From positions 1 through 44,092 of the forward strand of contig JAFDAS010000022.1 of NCBI GenBank assembly GCA_019313695.1: a DNA stretch of 44,092 nt, given 5' to 3'. Source of the DNA: Deltaproteobacteria bacterium. Its GTDB lineage: Bacteria > Desulfobacterota > Syntrophia > Syntrophales > UBA2210. Under the pieces are notes generated by a model. The model was not told the DNA's origin, did no database searches, and saw only the letters and a program-made list of their open reading frames with translations. Position numbers and translations under genes: made by a program. Positions 8,247 through 15,362 of the stretch are shown one piece after another (within the stretch, counting starts at the first letter, position 1; the number at the start of each line of letters is the position of its first letter).

Positions 8247-9923
8247 GTGAAAAACAGCCGGCAGGAACAAAAAACCGTAAAGGCGAGAGTACAGTGGCTG
8301 ATATTCTTCAGGATTGCGATAGCGTCATTCCTGTTCGGTGTCGCGGCCATTATTCAGTTCAGGATGCCGGACTCGCCATCGCTTCACTCCATCCACGCTA
8401 TATATATCATAGTGGGGATAACATATCTCCTCTCCATTTTGTATGTCTTCCTGTTGAAGTCAATAAAAAATATCTCCATAAATGTGTATATCCAGAGCCT
8501 TCTCGATACCCTGCTGGTTACCGGCCTTGTGTATTCCACAGGAGGGATAGAGAGTGTTTACTCCACGCTGTACCCTCTGATTATACTATATTCCGCCCTC
8601 TTTCTGGGAAAAAACGGGGCGGCGTTCGTTGCCTCCGCCTGCAGCATATTCTACGGGCTTCTGGTGGATCTTGAGTTCTATGGCGCTATTCAACCGATTT
8701 ATGGCGGGACATACCAATACAGTGTTGAGGCGGGGCATGTCTTCCTGCGGATATGCATCCATGTTGCCTCCTTTTATGTGGTGGCCCTGCTGGCGAGTTT
8801 CGTGGTGGAGATGGAAAGAAAAACAAAAGCGCTCCTTTCAGAGAAGGAAAGCGCCTTTGACCAGCTGGACATACTCCATAAGAGTATCATTGAATCCGTG
8901 GGCTCCGGTGTCATGACCGTGGATCTTGAGGGCAGGATAAAGTCTTTTAACAGGGCGGCTGAGGAGATTACCGGAATACCGTCTTCCGGCGCCATGGACA
9001 GGATTATTGACGATATATTCCCTGATTTTTCCGGTGCAATGAGCAGTGCGACAGAAAGGGGGGAGGGTTCCCCGGTGGCAAGACGTTTCGAGATCGGATT
9101 ATCATCAAAGAGAGACGCGGCGACACTGGGATTTTCCATATATCCCCTTATCGATCCGGAAGGAAATGATATAGGCAGGATATTTATATTTCAGGACTTG
9201 ACATCCATCAAGAAGATGGAGAAGGAGATTGAAAAGAGCAGAAGACTGGCGCTTATGGGCGAGATGTCGGCAGCCCTGGCGCATGAACTGAGAAGTCCGC
9301 TCGCGTCTATCAGCGGCTCCATAAAACTGCTGACGGAGGACCTCAAGCTGGAAGAGTCGGACAGGAAACTTATGGAAATCATCCTTATGGGGAAAGATCA
9401 GCTGGAGAATCTCGTGAGGGACTTCCTGCTGTTTGCCAGACCCGATACACGGGATCGCTGTAAGATAGATGTCGCGGGTATCATGGACGAAGTGCTTGAA
9501 TCTATCCGTTTTTCCCCCGGGTGGAACGGAAACGTTGAGGTTGTAAAGAACCTGTGCGTGCAGAATGAAATATACGGGAACAGGACAGAGATAAGGCAGA
9601 CCCTGTGGAACATAGTGTCGAACGCGTTTCAGGCGATGCCGGAGGGGGGGACGCTGGAGATCGAAACAAGACTGGATGCTGGTGAAGATAATCGTGAGGC
9701 TCTCGAGATATTCGTCCGCGACACCGGGTGCGGGATAGAAGAAAAGCATATGAAGAATGTGCGCGAACCTTTTTACACGACGAAGGAAAAAGGCACGGGG
9801 CTGGGGCTTGCGGTTGTGAGCAGAATAGTTGAAAGCCACGGGGGCACGTTCAGGATTGAAAGTGAACCGGGCAATGGAACAAGATGCACAATTCTGCTTC
9901 CCGTTGCCGAAAGGAGTTCGTAA
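8247..9923 (+). CDS. pilS: PilS-like membrane sensor histidine kinase
   Basis: This 558-residue kinase has about six N-terminal membrane segments (residues 15-190), as in PilS, then a short coiled coil, a PAS domain (about 205-315), a HisKA dimerisation domain with the phospho-acceptor in AHELRSPL (His346), and a HATPase domain (about 430-555) with N, G1 (DTGCGI) and G2 (GTGLGL) boxes. The start is GTG 8247, with GGAGGA at 8235-8240. Its stop overlaps the start of the NtrC-type regulator by one base, so the two are translationally coupled. The pair lies upstream of a type IV pilin gene with a sigma-54 promoter, which supports the PilS assignment. Confidence 0.85.
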   Translation: MKNSRQEQKTVKARVQWLIFFRIAIASFLFGVAAIIQFRMPDSPSLHSIHAIYIIVGITYLLSILYVFLLKSIKNISINVYIQSLLDTLLVTGLVYSTGGIESVYSTLYPLIILYSALFLGKNGAAFVASACSIFYGLLVDLEFYGAIQPIYGGTYQYSVEAGHVFLRICIHVASFYVVALLASFVVEMERKTKALLSEKESAFDQLDILHKSIIESVGSGVMTVDLEGRIKSFNRAAEEITGIPSSGAMDRIIDDIFPDFSGAMSSATERGEGSPVARRFEIGLSSKRDAATLGFSIYPLIDPEGNDIGRIFIFQDLTSIKKMEKEIEKSRRLALMGEMSAALAHELRSPLASISGSIKLLTEDLKLEESDRKLMEIILMGKDQLENLVRDFLLFARPDTRDRCKIDVAGIMDEVLESIRFSPGWNGNVEVVKNLCVQNEIYGNRTEIRQTLWNIVSNAFQAMPEGGTLEIETRLDAGEDNREALEIFVRDTGCGIEEKHMKNVREPFYTTKEKGTGLGLAVVSRIVESHGGTFRIESEPGNGTRCTILLPVAERSS

Positions 9924-11278
9924 TGGCAAAAATCCTCGTTGTTGACGATGATCAGGGGATGAGGGACTATCTCGAGATCATGCTTTCCAGAGAAGGTTAT
10001 GATGTAAACACGTCTCCCGGAGGGAAGGAAGCCTTGGCCCTCTGCAGGAAACGCAAATTTGATCTTGTTATTACCGACCTGAAAATGTCCGGCATGGACG
10101 GGATCGGTCTGCTCAAGTCCCTGAAAGAGATATCCCCGGAGGTCATGATCATCCTGATAACGGGGTACGCCTCCGGAGAGACGGCCCTTGCCGCCATGAA
10201 GGGGGGCGCGTATGATTATCTTGAAAAGAACTTCGAGCCGGATGATCTGAAGAACCTTGTAAAAGAAGCCCTGAGCAAGAAGGGAGTTGGCAAGGAAGAC
10301 GCGCAATTCATGAAGGATGTAAAAAGCTCGCCCTTCTTTGGAAAGATGACGGGGAAGAGCGAGGGGATGATGAAGGTGTATAAGGACGTCAAAAAGACGG
10401 CGGAGACCGTTGCCAATGTCCTTATCCTGGGCGAGAGCGGCACAGGCAAGGAGCTTGTCGCCCGGGCCATACATGAGAACAGCTCCCGGAAGGATGGCCC
10501 CTTTGTCGTCATAAATTGCGGCGGCATACCGGAAAATCTCCTGGAGAGCGAACTGTTCGGTTACATGAAGGGTTCATTCACCGGCGCGTATGCCGATAAG
10601 GCGGGACTCTTCGAGGTGGCGCACGGGGGGACAATCTTTCTTGACGAAATAGGCGAACTCTCCCCCTTCCTGCAGGTCAAGCTTCTCAGGGTTGTGCAGG
10701 AAAAGACCTTCAGAAGGGTAGGGGGATCAAGAGATATCAGCGTGGATGTAAGGATCATTTCCGCTACAAACCAGAATCTGGAGGAGCGTGTAAAAAGCGG
10801 CGGTTTTCGTGAGGATCTGTTTTACCGTCTTAACGTCATACCCCTGAAGGTTCCCCCCCTGCGGGAACGCAAGGAGGATATACCCCCTCTGGTCGATCAT
10901 TTCCTGGAGAAATATTCCAGGGAATATAACAAGGAGATCAAAAAGATATCACCATACGCGATGAGCCTGCTCGTAGAATACCCCTTTCCTGGGAATGTAA
11001 GGGAGCTTGAAAATATCATTGAGAGGAGCGTCGCCCTCGAGACCACCAACATCATCCTGCCGGAAAATCTTGAGATATCTGAGGCGGGTGACCCGCCGCT
11101 GACCTCCGCCGACGATCTTGAGATATCTGAAGAGGGCCTGGACCTGAATGAAGAGGTCGCAAAATTCGAGAAAAACCTCATGAAAAAAGCGCTTCAGAAG
11201 GCGGGGGGATCAAAGACGAAGGCCGCAAAACTCCTTAAGGTAAGCCTGGATTCCCTCCGCTACAGGCTTGATAAATAG
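9923..11278 (+). CDS. pilR: PilR-like sigma-54-dependent response regulator
   Basis: The 451-residue NtrC-family activator has a receiver domain with phospho-acceptor Asp52 and acidic pocket DDD (8-10). Its AAA+ domain has Walker A GESGTGKE (about 170-177), the sigma-54 contact loop as GSFTGA (about 217-222, Ser in place of the usual Ala) and Walker B FLDEIGEL. A Fis-type helix-turn-helix lies at the C terminus (GGSKTKAAKLLKVS). ATG 9923 overlaps the stop of the kinase gene, so the longer upstream frame is rejected. The likely target is the pilin promoter at 12284-12298, but other sigma-54 promoters elsewhere may also be served. Confidence 0.9.
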   Translation: MAKILVVDDDQGMRDYLEIMLSREGYDVNTSPGGKEALALCRKRKFDLVITDLKMSGMDGIGLLKSLKEISPEVMIILITGYASGETALAAMKGGAYDYLEKNFEPDDLKNLVKEALSKKGVGKEDAQFMKDVKSSPFFGKMTGKSEGMMKVYKDVKKTAETVANVLILGESGTGKELVARAIHENSSRKDGPFVVINCGGIPENLLESELFGYMKGSFTGAYADKAGLFEVAHGGTIFLDEIGELSPFLQVKLLRVVQEKTFRRVGGSRDISVDVRIISATNQNLEERVKSGGFREDLFYRLNVIPLKVPPLRERKEDIPPLVDHFLEKYSREYNKEIKKISPYAMSLLVEYPFPGNVRELENIIERSVALETTNIILPENLEISEAGDPPLTSADDLEISEEGLDLNEEVAKFEKNLMKKALQKAGGSKTKAAKLLKVSLDSLRYRLDK

Positions 11279-11286
11279 GGGGTCAC

Positions 11287-11337
11287 AGTTTCCGGTTTAC
11301 AGTTCCCGTGAACTGATAACCGGAAACCGATTTTCCA
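11287..11337 (+). terminator. Strong hairpin after pilR
   Basis: GTTTCCGGTT with ACAGTTC on the left pairs with GAACTG and AACCGGAAAC on the right around a four-base loop, followed by GATTTT. It directly follows the pilR stop and probably ends the pilSR transcript. Confidence 0.65.
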
Positions 11338-11360
11338 CCTTCCGATATGCCACTTTTCTA

Positions 11361-11389
11361 TTGACCTGACGAGACAAAGTGTTTACTAT
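11361..11389 (+). promoter_or_regulatory. Sigma-70-type promoter of the toxin-antitoxin pair
   Basis: A -35 TTGACC (11361-11366) and a -10 TACTAT (11384-11389) are separated by 17 bases. It gives the Phd/PIN pair its own promoter between pilR and the pilin gene. Confidence 0.6.
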
Positions 11390-11423
11390 TAAATTCAAGT
11401 AGCCATTCAGGGGGGGTGTCCTC

Positions 11424-11678
11424 ATGAACACAGTAACAGCCAAACAATTAAAACAATCGACAGGCGAAATTATCAAGAGAGTTAGATCCGGCGAACAGTT
11501 GACCGTTACTTATCGAGGAAAACCTGTCGCCGTTATTGTCTTGCCGCCGGAAAGTCAATTGGATAAGCCGGGATCGTTTGATGAGGTATGGAAAGGTATC
11601 GAAGATACCCTGCGTCAAACAGAACCGGAATTCAAGGGATGGCAGGAGGCAGTAAAATGGGTACGAAAAAGGATTTAG
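11424..11678 (+). CDS. Phd/YefM family antitoxin
   Basis: The 84-residue protein has the Phd/YefM N-terminal fold: TAKQLKQSTGEIIKRVRSGE followed by a beta strand TVTYRGKPVAVIVLP. This domain dimerises and binds the operon's own promoter, while the C-terminal part (residues 45-84, with a Trp-rich end) should wrap and neutralise the toxin. It overlaps the PIN toxin gene by 22 bases, the normal antitoxin-first arrangement. GGGGGGTGT lies 8-16 bases before the ATG. The pair is placed between pilR and the pilin gene, so it looks inserted into a pil locus. Confidence 0.85.
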   Translation: MNTVTAKQLKQSTGEIIKRVRSGEQLTVTYRGKPVAVIVLPPESQLDKPGSFDEVWKGIEDTLRQTEPEFKGWQEAVKWVRKRI

Positions 11679-12118
11679 TATTAATCGATACAAATATTTT
11701 TGTCATAGATCTCCGCTACAAGAGAGATGCTAATTACAAGACAAATTTATATTTTCTTGATTATGTATCTGAAAAACAGACCGGTTTTACAACCATTGTT
11801 AACCTGCTGGAGCTTTGCGGGGTTCTCTCTTTTAATTTGAATGAAAAGCAATTATCGGGATTATGGATCTACTTTCAGGACAGATATAATGTAACTGTTT
11901 TACCATCGCCTGATATCATCGCCGGTTTCCCGAGCATACGAATTAATGAAATATTTGATATAATTAAAAATAGATCCTCGCTTGGTGACGCCATGGTTAT
12001 GGCCACCGCCCATAAATATCTGCCCTTCGTTTCAACGATGATTACCTGGGACAAGATTCATTTTAAGGATAAATTTTCCGGCGCCGTTCTGACACCGGCA
12101 GAATTTCTAAGGAAATAG
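11657..12118 (+). CDS. PIN-domain toxin (VapC-like ribonuclease)
   Basis: The 153-residue PIN-domain protein is likely the RNase toxin of the pair. The first acidic residue is in LIDTNIFV (about residue 11), a Glu lies in NLLELCGV, and the third and fourth acidic positions lie in SSLGDAMVMATA and TWDKIHFKD near the C terminus. ATG 11657 has AGGAGG at 11645-11650; the longer frame start inside the antitoxin gene is unlikely. Its partner is the Phd-type antitoxin upstream. The RNA target cannot be predicted. Confidence 0.85.
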   Translation: MGTKKDLVLIDTNIFVIDLRYKRDANYKTNLYFLDYVSEKQTGFTTIVNLLELCGVLSFNLNEKQLSGLWIYFQDRYNVTVLPSPDIIAGFPSIRINEIFDIIKNRSSLGDAMVMATAHKYLPFVSTMITWDKIHFKDKFSGAVLTPAEFLRK

Positions 12119-12283
12119 GGACATCTGTACATATTTCCCCTTCAAAACCGTGAAAATCACCGGTTTTCCTTTCGATTCCAGCGGTAGGCCGCCTGGGCGG
12201 AGAAAAATCGCCCCTGAAGAACATTCCGTAATATCAGTAGATTACACAAACATCGGGGTGGATTATGCCAGCAAAAGGCGATC

Positions 12284-12299
12284 TGGCATACTCGTTGCA
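12284..12299 (+). promoter_or_regulatory. Sigma-54 (-24/-12) promoter of the pilin gene
   Basis: TGGCAT at 12284-12289, five bases, then TTGCA at 12295-12299. The invariant GG and GC are exactly ten bases apart. Transcription should start around 12310, about 64 bases before the pilin ATG. It fits activation by the adjacent PilR-like regulator. Confidence 0.85.
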
Positions 12300-12373
12300 A
12301 TTCCTCCAGATCAAAGGCAACTATTGAAACCTTTGAAATTATCAAAAAAACCAGAGACAAGGAGGAACGAACC

Positions 12374-12769
12374 ATGTTAATTAAAATGAACAAGATGAAG
12401 AATCAGAAGGGTTTTACGCTGATCGAGCTGATGATCGTCATCGCGATTATCGGAATCCTGGCGGCAATCGCCATCCCGCAGTTTTCGGCGTACAGGGCAA
12501 GGGGTTTCAACGCGCAGGCAAACGCGGATGTGAAAAACGCGTATACGGCGGCACAGGCATACTTTGCGGAGAATCCAACCTCGGCTGTGACTCTTGATCT
12601 CTTAAAGACTCATGGTTTCAAGGAAAGCACCGATGTGACTACAGCCGTTACAGCGAGTAAAGATACCCTGTCTACTCTTGAAATAACATCTTCGCCTGGC
12701 AACGGCACACTGGTCTATACGGTTGACTTAAACGGTACCATTACATCGGCTGCTAAGTCGTCGTCGTAA
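12374..12769 (+). CDS. pilA: Type IV pilin (PilA-like major pilin)
   Basis: The 131-residue prepilin has a short basic leader ending in Gly, cleaved before Phe by prepilin peptidase (QKG/FTLIEL), and the invariant Glu5. The hydrophobic N-terminal helix with IAIIGILAAIAIPQF is assembled in the pilus core. A globular domain of about 70 residues follows, rich in Thr, Ser and Ala. AAGGAGGA at 12359-12366 supports ATG 12374; later in-frame ATGs exist within the leader. The gene has its own sigma-54 promoter and ends in a strong terminator. Aromatics in the mature helix fall at positions 1, 24, 27, 32 and 51, as in Geobacter PilA, although the protein is twice as long. Confidence 0.92.
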   Translation: MLIKMNKMKNQKGFTLIELMIVIAIIGILAAIAIPQFSAYRARGFNAQANADVKNAYTAAQAYFAENPTSAVTLDLLKTHGFKESTDVTTAVTASKDTLSTLEITSSPGNGTLVYTVDLNGTITSAAKSSS

Positions 12770-12780
12770 AGGGGTGGATG

Positions 12781-12907
12781 GGGGTCAAGTCTGCTCTTGA
12801 CTCTAATGGAATGGGGTCAAGTCTGCTCTTGACTCTTGACTCATTCCAACCTTGACCACTAACACAGTTGTTTCACAGAAAAGGGGGCCTAATCGCCCCC
12901 TTTTTTC
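12781..12907 (+). repeat. Terminator-bearing dispersed repeat, copy A
   Basis: Two tandem units of GTCAAGTCTGCTCTTGACTC are followed by CATTCCAACCTTGACCAC, AACACAGTTG and a hairpin with AAAAGGGGGC (12879-12888) pairing with GCCCCCTTTT (12895-12904). The hairpin is the pilin terminator. Related copies lie near 13678, 13847 (partial), 16555 and 17585. Confidence 0.85.
12879..12907 (+). terminator. Rho-independent terminator of the pilin gene
   Basis: A ten-base-pair GC-rich stem with a six-base loop is followed by six T. It can also act on the minus strand, since A precedes the stem. Confidence 0.9.
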
Positions 12908-12935
12908 TGACCCCTGACCCCTGACCCCTGACCCC
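12907..12935 (+). repeat. Tandem CTGACCC repeat (four units)
   Basis: Four head-to-tail copies of a 7-bp unit lie between the pilin terminator and the stop codon of the convergent PIN gene. Confidence 0.85.
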
Positions 12936-13324
12936 TAAATAACGAGCATTAACCCGGATACATATTTGAAATGCTGATCTTTCGAAAATAATTTTAGACC
13001 ATACTGCAATGCAACTGAGGCGATCCATATATCATTAGTCGGTATCGGTTTTCCATTTTCCTTTAAACCATTCAGGACTTCGGCATAAAATTCTGCTGTA
13101 TCCTCATCAACGCCATACATCTTCACGCGTGGTGTATCCAAAAATCCTTCCAGTTCTTTCCTGTTTTCCGGCTCTCGATTGCCGCCCTTGAAACCGGATA
13201 GCAGTTCGCCAATACTAACGGCACAAATTCCTATTTCATGAGATTGCTGCAAAACTGCAATAGTTTCAGAATCTCCCTTCATGGCATATGAATAAATGTT
13301 CGTATCAATCAGAACCTTTTTCAT
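12935..13324 (-). CDS. vapC: PIN-domain toxin VapC
   Basis: The 129-residue PIN-domain RNase has the active-site acidic residues in LIDTNIYSY (Asp7), SIGELLSGF (Glu near 41), TNDIWIASVALQY (Asp near 100) and SKDQHF (Asp near 119). The size and order fit VapC/FitB toxins. It overlaps the antitoxin gene by four bases (ATG inside the preceding stop region), a typical coupled toxin-antitoxin operon on the minus strand. The final residues end beside a CTGACCC tandem repeat. Confidence 0.9.
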   Translation of the reverse strand: MKKVLIDTNIYSYAMKGDSETIAVLQQSHEIGICAVSIGELLSGFKGGNREPENRKELEGFLDTPRVKMYGVDEDTAEFYAEVLNGLKENGKPIPTNDIWIASVALQYGLKLFSKDQHFKYVSGLMLVI

Positions 13325-13581
13325 AACCAGAGCTCCTTGTCTATTTTCCTTTCCGTATCAATTTTTCCCTGAATCCTGTCAAATTCCCCTTGAGACCACC
13401 TTCCGAATATATGGTCTAAGTCATGATATACTGCTGTAAACTTTTTTTCTTTTATCATGCCGAAATGACGCCTTATTGTATCTATGACAACCTGATTTAC
13501 ACTTTTACCTTCCTGTCTGGCTGCCTGTTTCATTTTTTCCGACAGAGCAGAATCTATTCCTCTCACAGTTATTGTTTTCAT
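13321..13581 (-). CDS. Ribbon-helix-helix (FitA/VapB-like) antitoxin
   Basis: The 86-residue antitoxin has an N-terminal ribbon-helix-helix DNA-binding segment: strand KTITVRGID, then two helices through GKSVNQVVIDTIRRHF. A C-terminal toxin-binding tail contains Trp residues. ATG 13581 is preceded by AGGGGAG, better than the upstream ATG at 13611. It is followed by and overlaps the PIN toxin gene. Two ATGACATCAT sites upstream are likely operators. Confidence 0.85.
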   Translation of the reverse strand: MKTITVRGIDSALSEKMKQAARQEGKSVNQVVIDTIRRHFGMIKEKKFTAVYHDLDHIFGRWSQGEFDRIQGKIDTERKIDKELWL

Positions 13582-13601
13582 TGTGCTTACTCCCCTATTA
13601 A

Positions 13602-13662
13602 ATGACATCATTTACCGCAATCATTATGACATCATATTATACAACCATTTTCAAAATGTCAA
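13602..13662 (-). promoter_or_regulatory. Promoter and repeated operator of the minus-strand TA pair
   Basis: On the minus strand, TTGACA (complement of 13657-13662) and TATAAT (complement of 13636-13641) are 15 bases apart. Two copies of ATGACATCAT (13602-13611 and 13626-13635), 24 bases apart start to start, lie downstream of or beside the -10. This suits cooperative binding by a ribbon-helix-helix antitoxin. Confidence 0.65.
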
Positions 13663-13677
13663 ATAATTTTCTGATTG

Positions 13678-13771
13678 GGGTTATCAAGTCTGCTCTTGAC
13701 TCATTTCAACCTTCACCCACCAACACAGTTGCTTGACAGAAAAAGGGGGCTTAATCGCCCCCTTTTTTCTT
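13678..13771 (+). repeat. Terminator-bearing dispersed repeat, copy B
   Basis: The order matches copy A: ATCAAGTCTGCTCTTGACTC, TTTCAACCTT, CAACACAGTTGCTTGACAG and an AAAAAGGGGGC/GCCCCC hairpin with a T run (13741-13770). A partial further copy (TCAAGTCTGCCCTTGACTC) follows at 13850-13869. Confidence 0.85.
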
Positions 13772-13773
13772 TC

Positions 13774-13838
13774 AAGTAGCGTTGCCCCTCCGTGGGCAAC
13801 ATGGTGGCGGGGCACAGAGGCCCCACGCTACGCTTCTA
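13774..13838. repeat. Branched palindromic repeat, copy 1
   Basis: The outer arms AAGTAGCG and CGCTACGCTT enclose two inner hairpins, GTTGCCC/GGGCAAC and a GGGGC/GCCCC pair. A near-identical copy lies at 16613-16677. Both immediately follow a copy of the terminator repeat. Confidence 0.8.
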
Positions 13839-13931
13839 AGAAATGGGTTATCAAGTCTGCCCTTGACTCATTCTAATCCGCCAACTGTGTCGGCGGTGTT
13901 GTGCAAGTTGACAGATGAAAGGTTTTTGCGG

Positions 13932-15218
13932 TTATCCTGTTAGCATAAGAAAATTGGTTGCCGGGATTACAAAACAGTTTCCGGGAAATGTTTCAACTTT
14001 TCCGGCATTATGGACAATCTGGTAAAATGGGATGTTGAGCTTTTCTCCATAAAATCTACCTGCTTTGCTGATATCAGTGTCGCTTTCCTTTGTCTCAAAC
14101 AGGCAAACTGGATGATTGTCTTTTACCAGGACAAAATCAACCTCCCGCTTTTCTCTGTCACGGAGATACCGGATTTCAAAATTCCCCAGGCCGGTTTCTG
14201 TCATTCTTGCCGCCATACGTATAAGGCTGACGGCCATAAGGTTTTCAAAAATAACTCCAGGTTCAGACAGCATCGACCAGTCAAAGAAATAGAGCTTCTT
14301 CTCCTTTTTTATTGCCCGTGCTATTTTTTTATGCCAGGGACGCAGTGTAAAAACCAGATAAAGACCCTGCAATATATCTATCCAGTTCTTTATGGTATCG
14401 TATTTTTTCCCCAGGTCTTCACTCAATGACGGGATACTAATCTGAGAGCCGACTTTTGCGGGAAGGATTTCCACCAGCGTCTCAAGGCCTTTAATGTCTG
14501 CAATCCGTGAAAGATCCCGCACATCTTCTTTTGTCAGCAGGTTCCTGTAATTATTCTGCCACCTTCGATGAAACTTTTCTGTGCCCCTGAGAAACGGCTC
14601 CGGGAACCCTCCGAATTTCAACAGCTTTTCAAGGGCTTCATCCGCTCCCTGTGTTTTAGCCTCCCTCGCGCGTCCCGCCAATAGGTTGCCGTCGGCAAAA
14701 ATCTCGCCGTCATTGAGAATATGAGAAAAATCGGCCGTGACCTCCGGAAGTCCCAGCGGAAAAAGCTGATAGGAAAAGTATCGTCCAACCAGTGAGTCTC
14801 CGGATTTTTGAAAATAGCCGAGCATGGCGGAACCTGTAACAAGAAGCTGCATTTTTTCGCGGTTAATATCATAAAAACCTTTAAGAATATTTCTCCATTC
14901 CGAATGCTTATGAATCTCATCAAACACGAAAGGAACAGGATCATTCTTGAACTTCTCATCGATAATGTTCCGAAAATAGAGCGGATTCTTCTTGTACTCT
15001 ACCATTAATGATGGGTCATCCCAGTTAAAGTATGTGTCTTCCGAGCCGACTGACGTAAGCCATTTCTGAGCGAAAGTAGTTTTTCCCACCTGCCTGGGAC
15101 CAGTCAGAAAGATCATCTTTCCCGCTGTCATTTCAGGATCAAATATATATCTGCCAATTAATCGTTCCATGGCGCTTATTATCCATATCGCTGGAATATT
15201 GTCAAGACCATTTTCCAT
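13932..15218 (-). CDS. AAA ATPase with DUF4143 domain
   Basis: The 428-residue protein has an N-terminal P-loop (GPRQVGKTT, residues 40-48) and Walker B (FVFDEIH, about 97-103) of the AAA_14 group. A C-terminal DUF4143 domain follows (about 205-400), ending in a nuclease-like fold region with DREKREVDFVLV and FETKES. Proteins of this layout are common in anaerobic bacteria and archaea, often near toxin-antitoxin genes; their role is not established. Start ATG 15218 is the longest; MERL (codon 17) is an alternative. It is divergent from a second protein of the same architecture at 15359. The region upstream of its end carries dispersed repeats. Confidence 0.85.
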   Translation of the reverse strand: MENGLDNIPAIWIISAMERLIGRYIFDPEMTAGKMIFLTGPRQVGKTTFAQKWLTSVGSEDTYFNWDDPSLMVEYKKNPLYFRNIIDEKFKNDPVPFVFDEIHKHSEWRNILKGFYDINREKMQLLVTGSAMLGYFQKSGDSLVGRYFSYQLFPLGLPEVTADFSHILNDGEIFADGNLLAGRAREAKTQGADEALEKLLKFGGFPEPFLRGTEKFHRRWQNNYRNLLTKEDVRDLSRIADIKGLETLVEILPAKVGSQISIPSLSEDLGKKYDTIKNWIDILQGLYLVFTLRPWHKKIARAIKKEKKLYFFDWSMLSEPGVIFENLMAVSLIRMAARMTETGLGNFEIRYLRDREKREVDFVLVKDNHPVCLFETKESDTDISKAGRFYGEKLNIPFYQIVHNAGKVETFPGNCFVIPATNFLMLTG

Positions 15219-15248
15219 AGTTATGGACTATTATCGATAGGGGAATTG

Positions 15249-15362
15249 GTGGATACAGATCATGACAAGCCTGTCATTAAGATTAAGATGGCCGAAAAAG
15301 ATTGTGAAAATACGAAATACAACTTTACATTTTCACGGAATAAATATATGTTCCTGCCATGA
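15249..15362 (+). CDS. Possible 37-residue leader peptide or gene remnant
   Basis: This short frame starts at GTG 15249 (or TTG 15246) with AGGGGAA just upstream. It encodes a charged peptide containing KPVIKIKMAEKD and ends in a TGA that overlaps the ATG of the next ATPase gene (ATGA). Such an overlap usually signals translational coupling. No relatives are recognised. It could be a real small gene, such as an antitoxin-like partner, or the remnant of a longer gene cut off by the divergent neighbour. Confidence 0.35.
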   Translation: MDTDHDKPVIKIKMAEKDCENTKYNFTFSRNKYMFLP

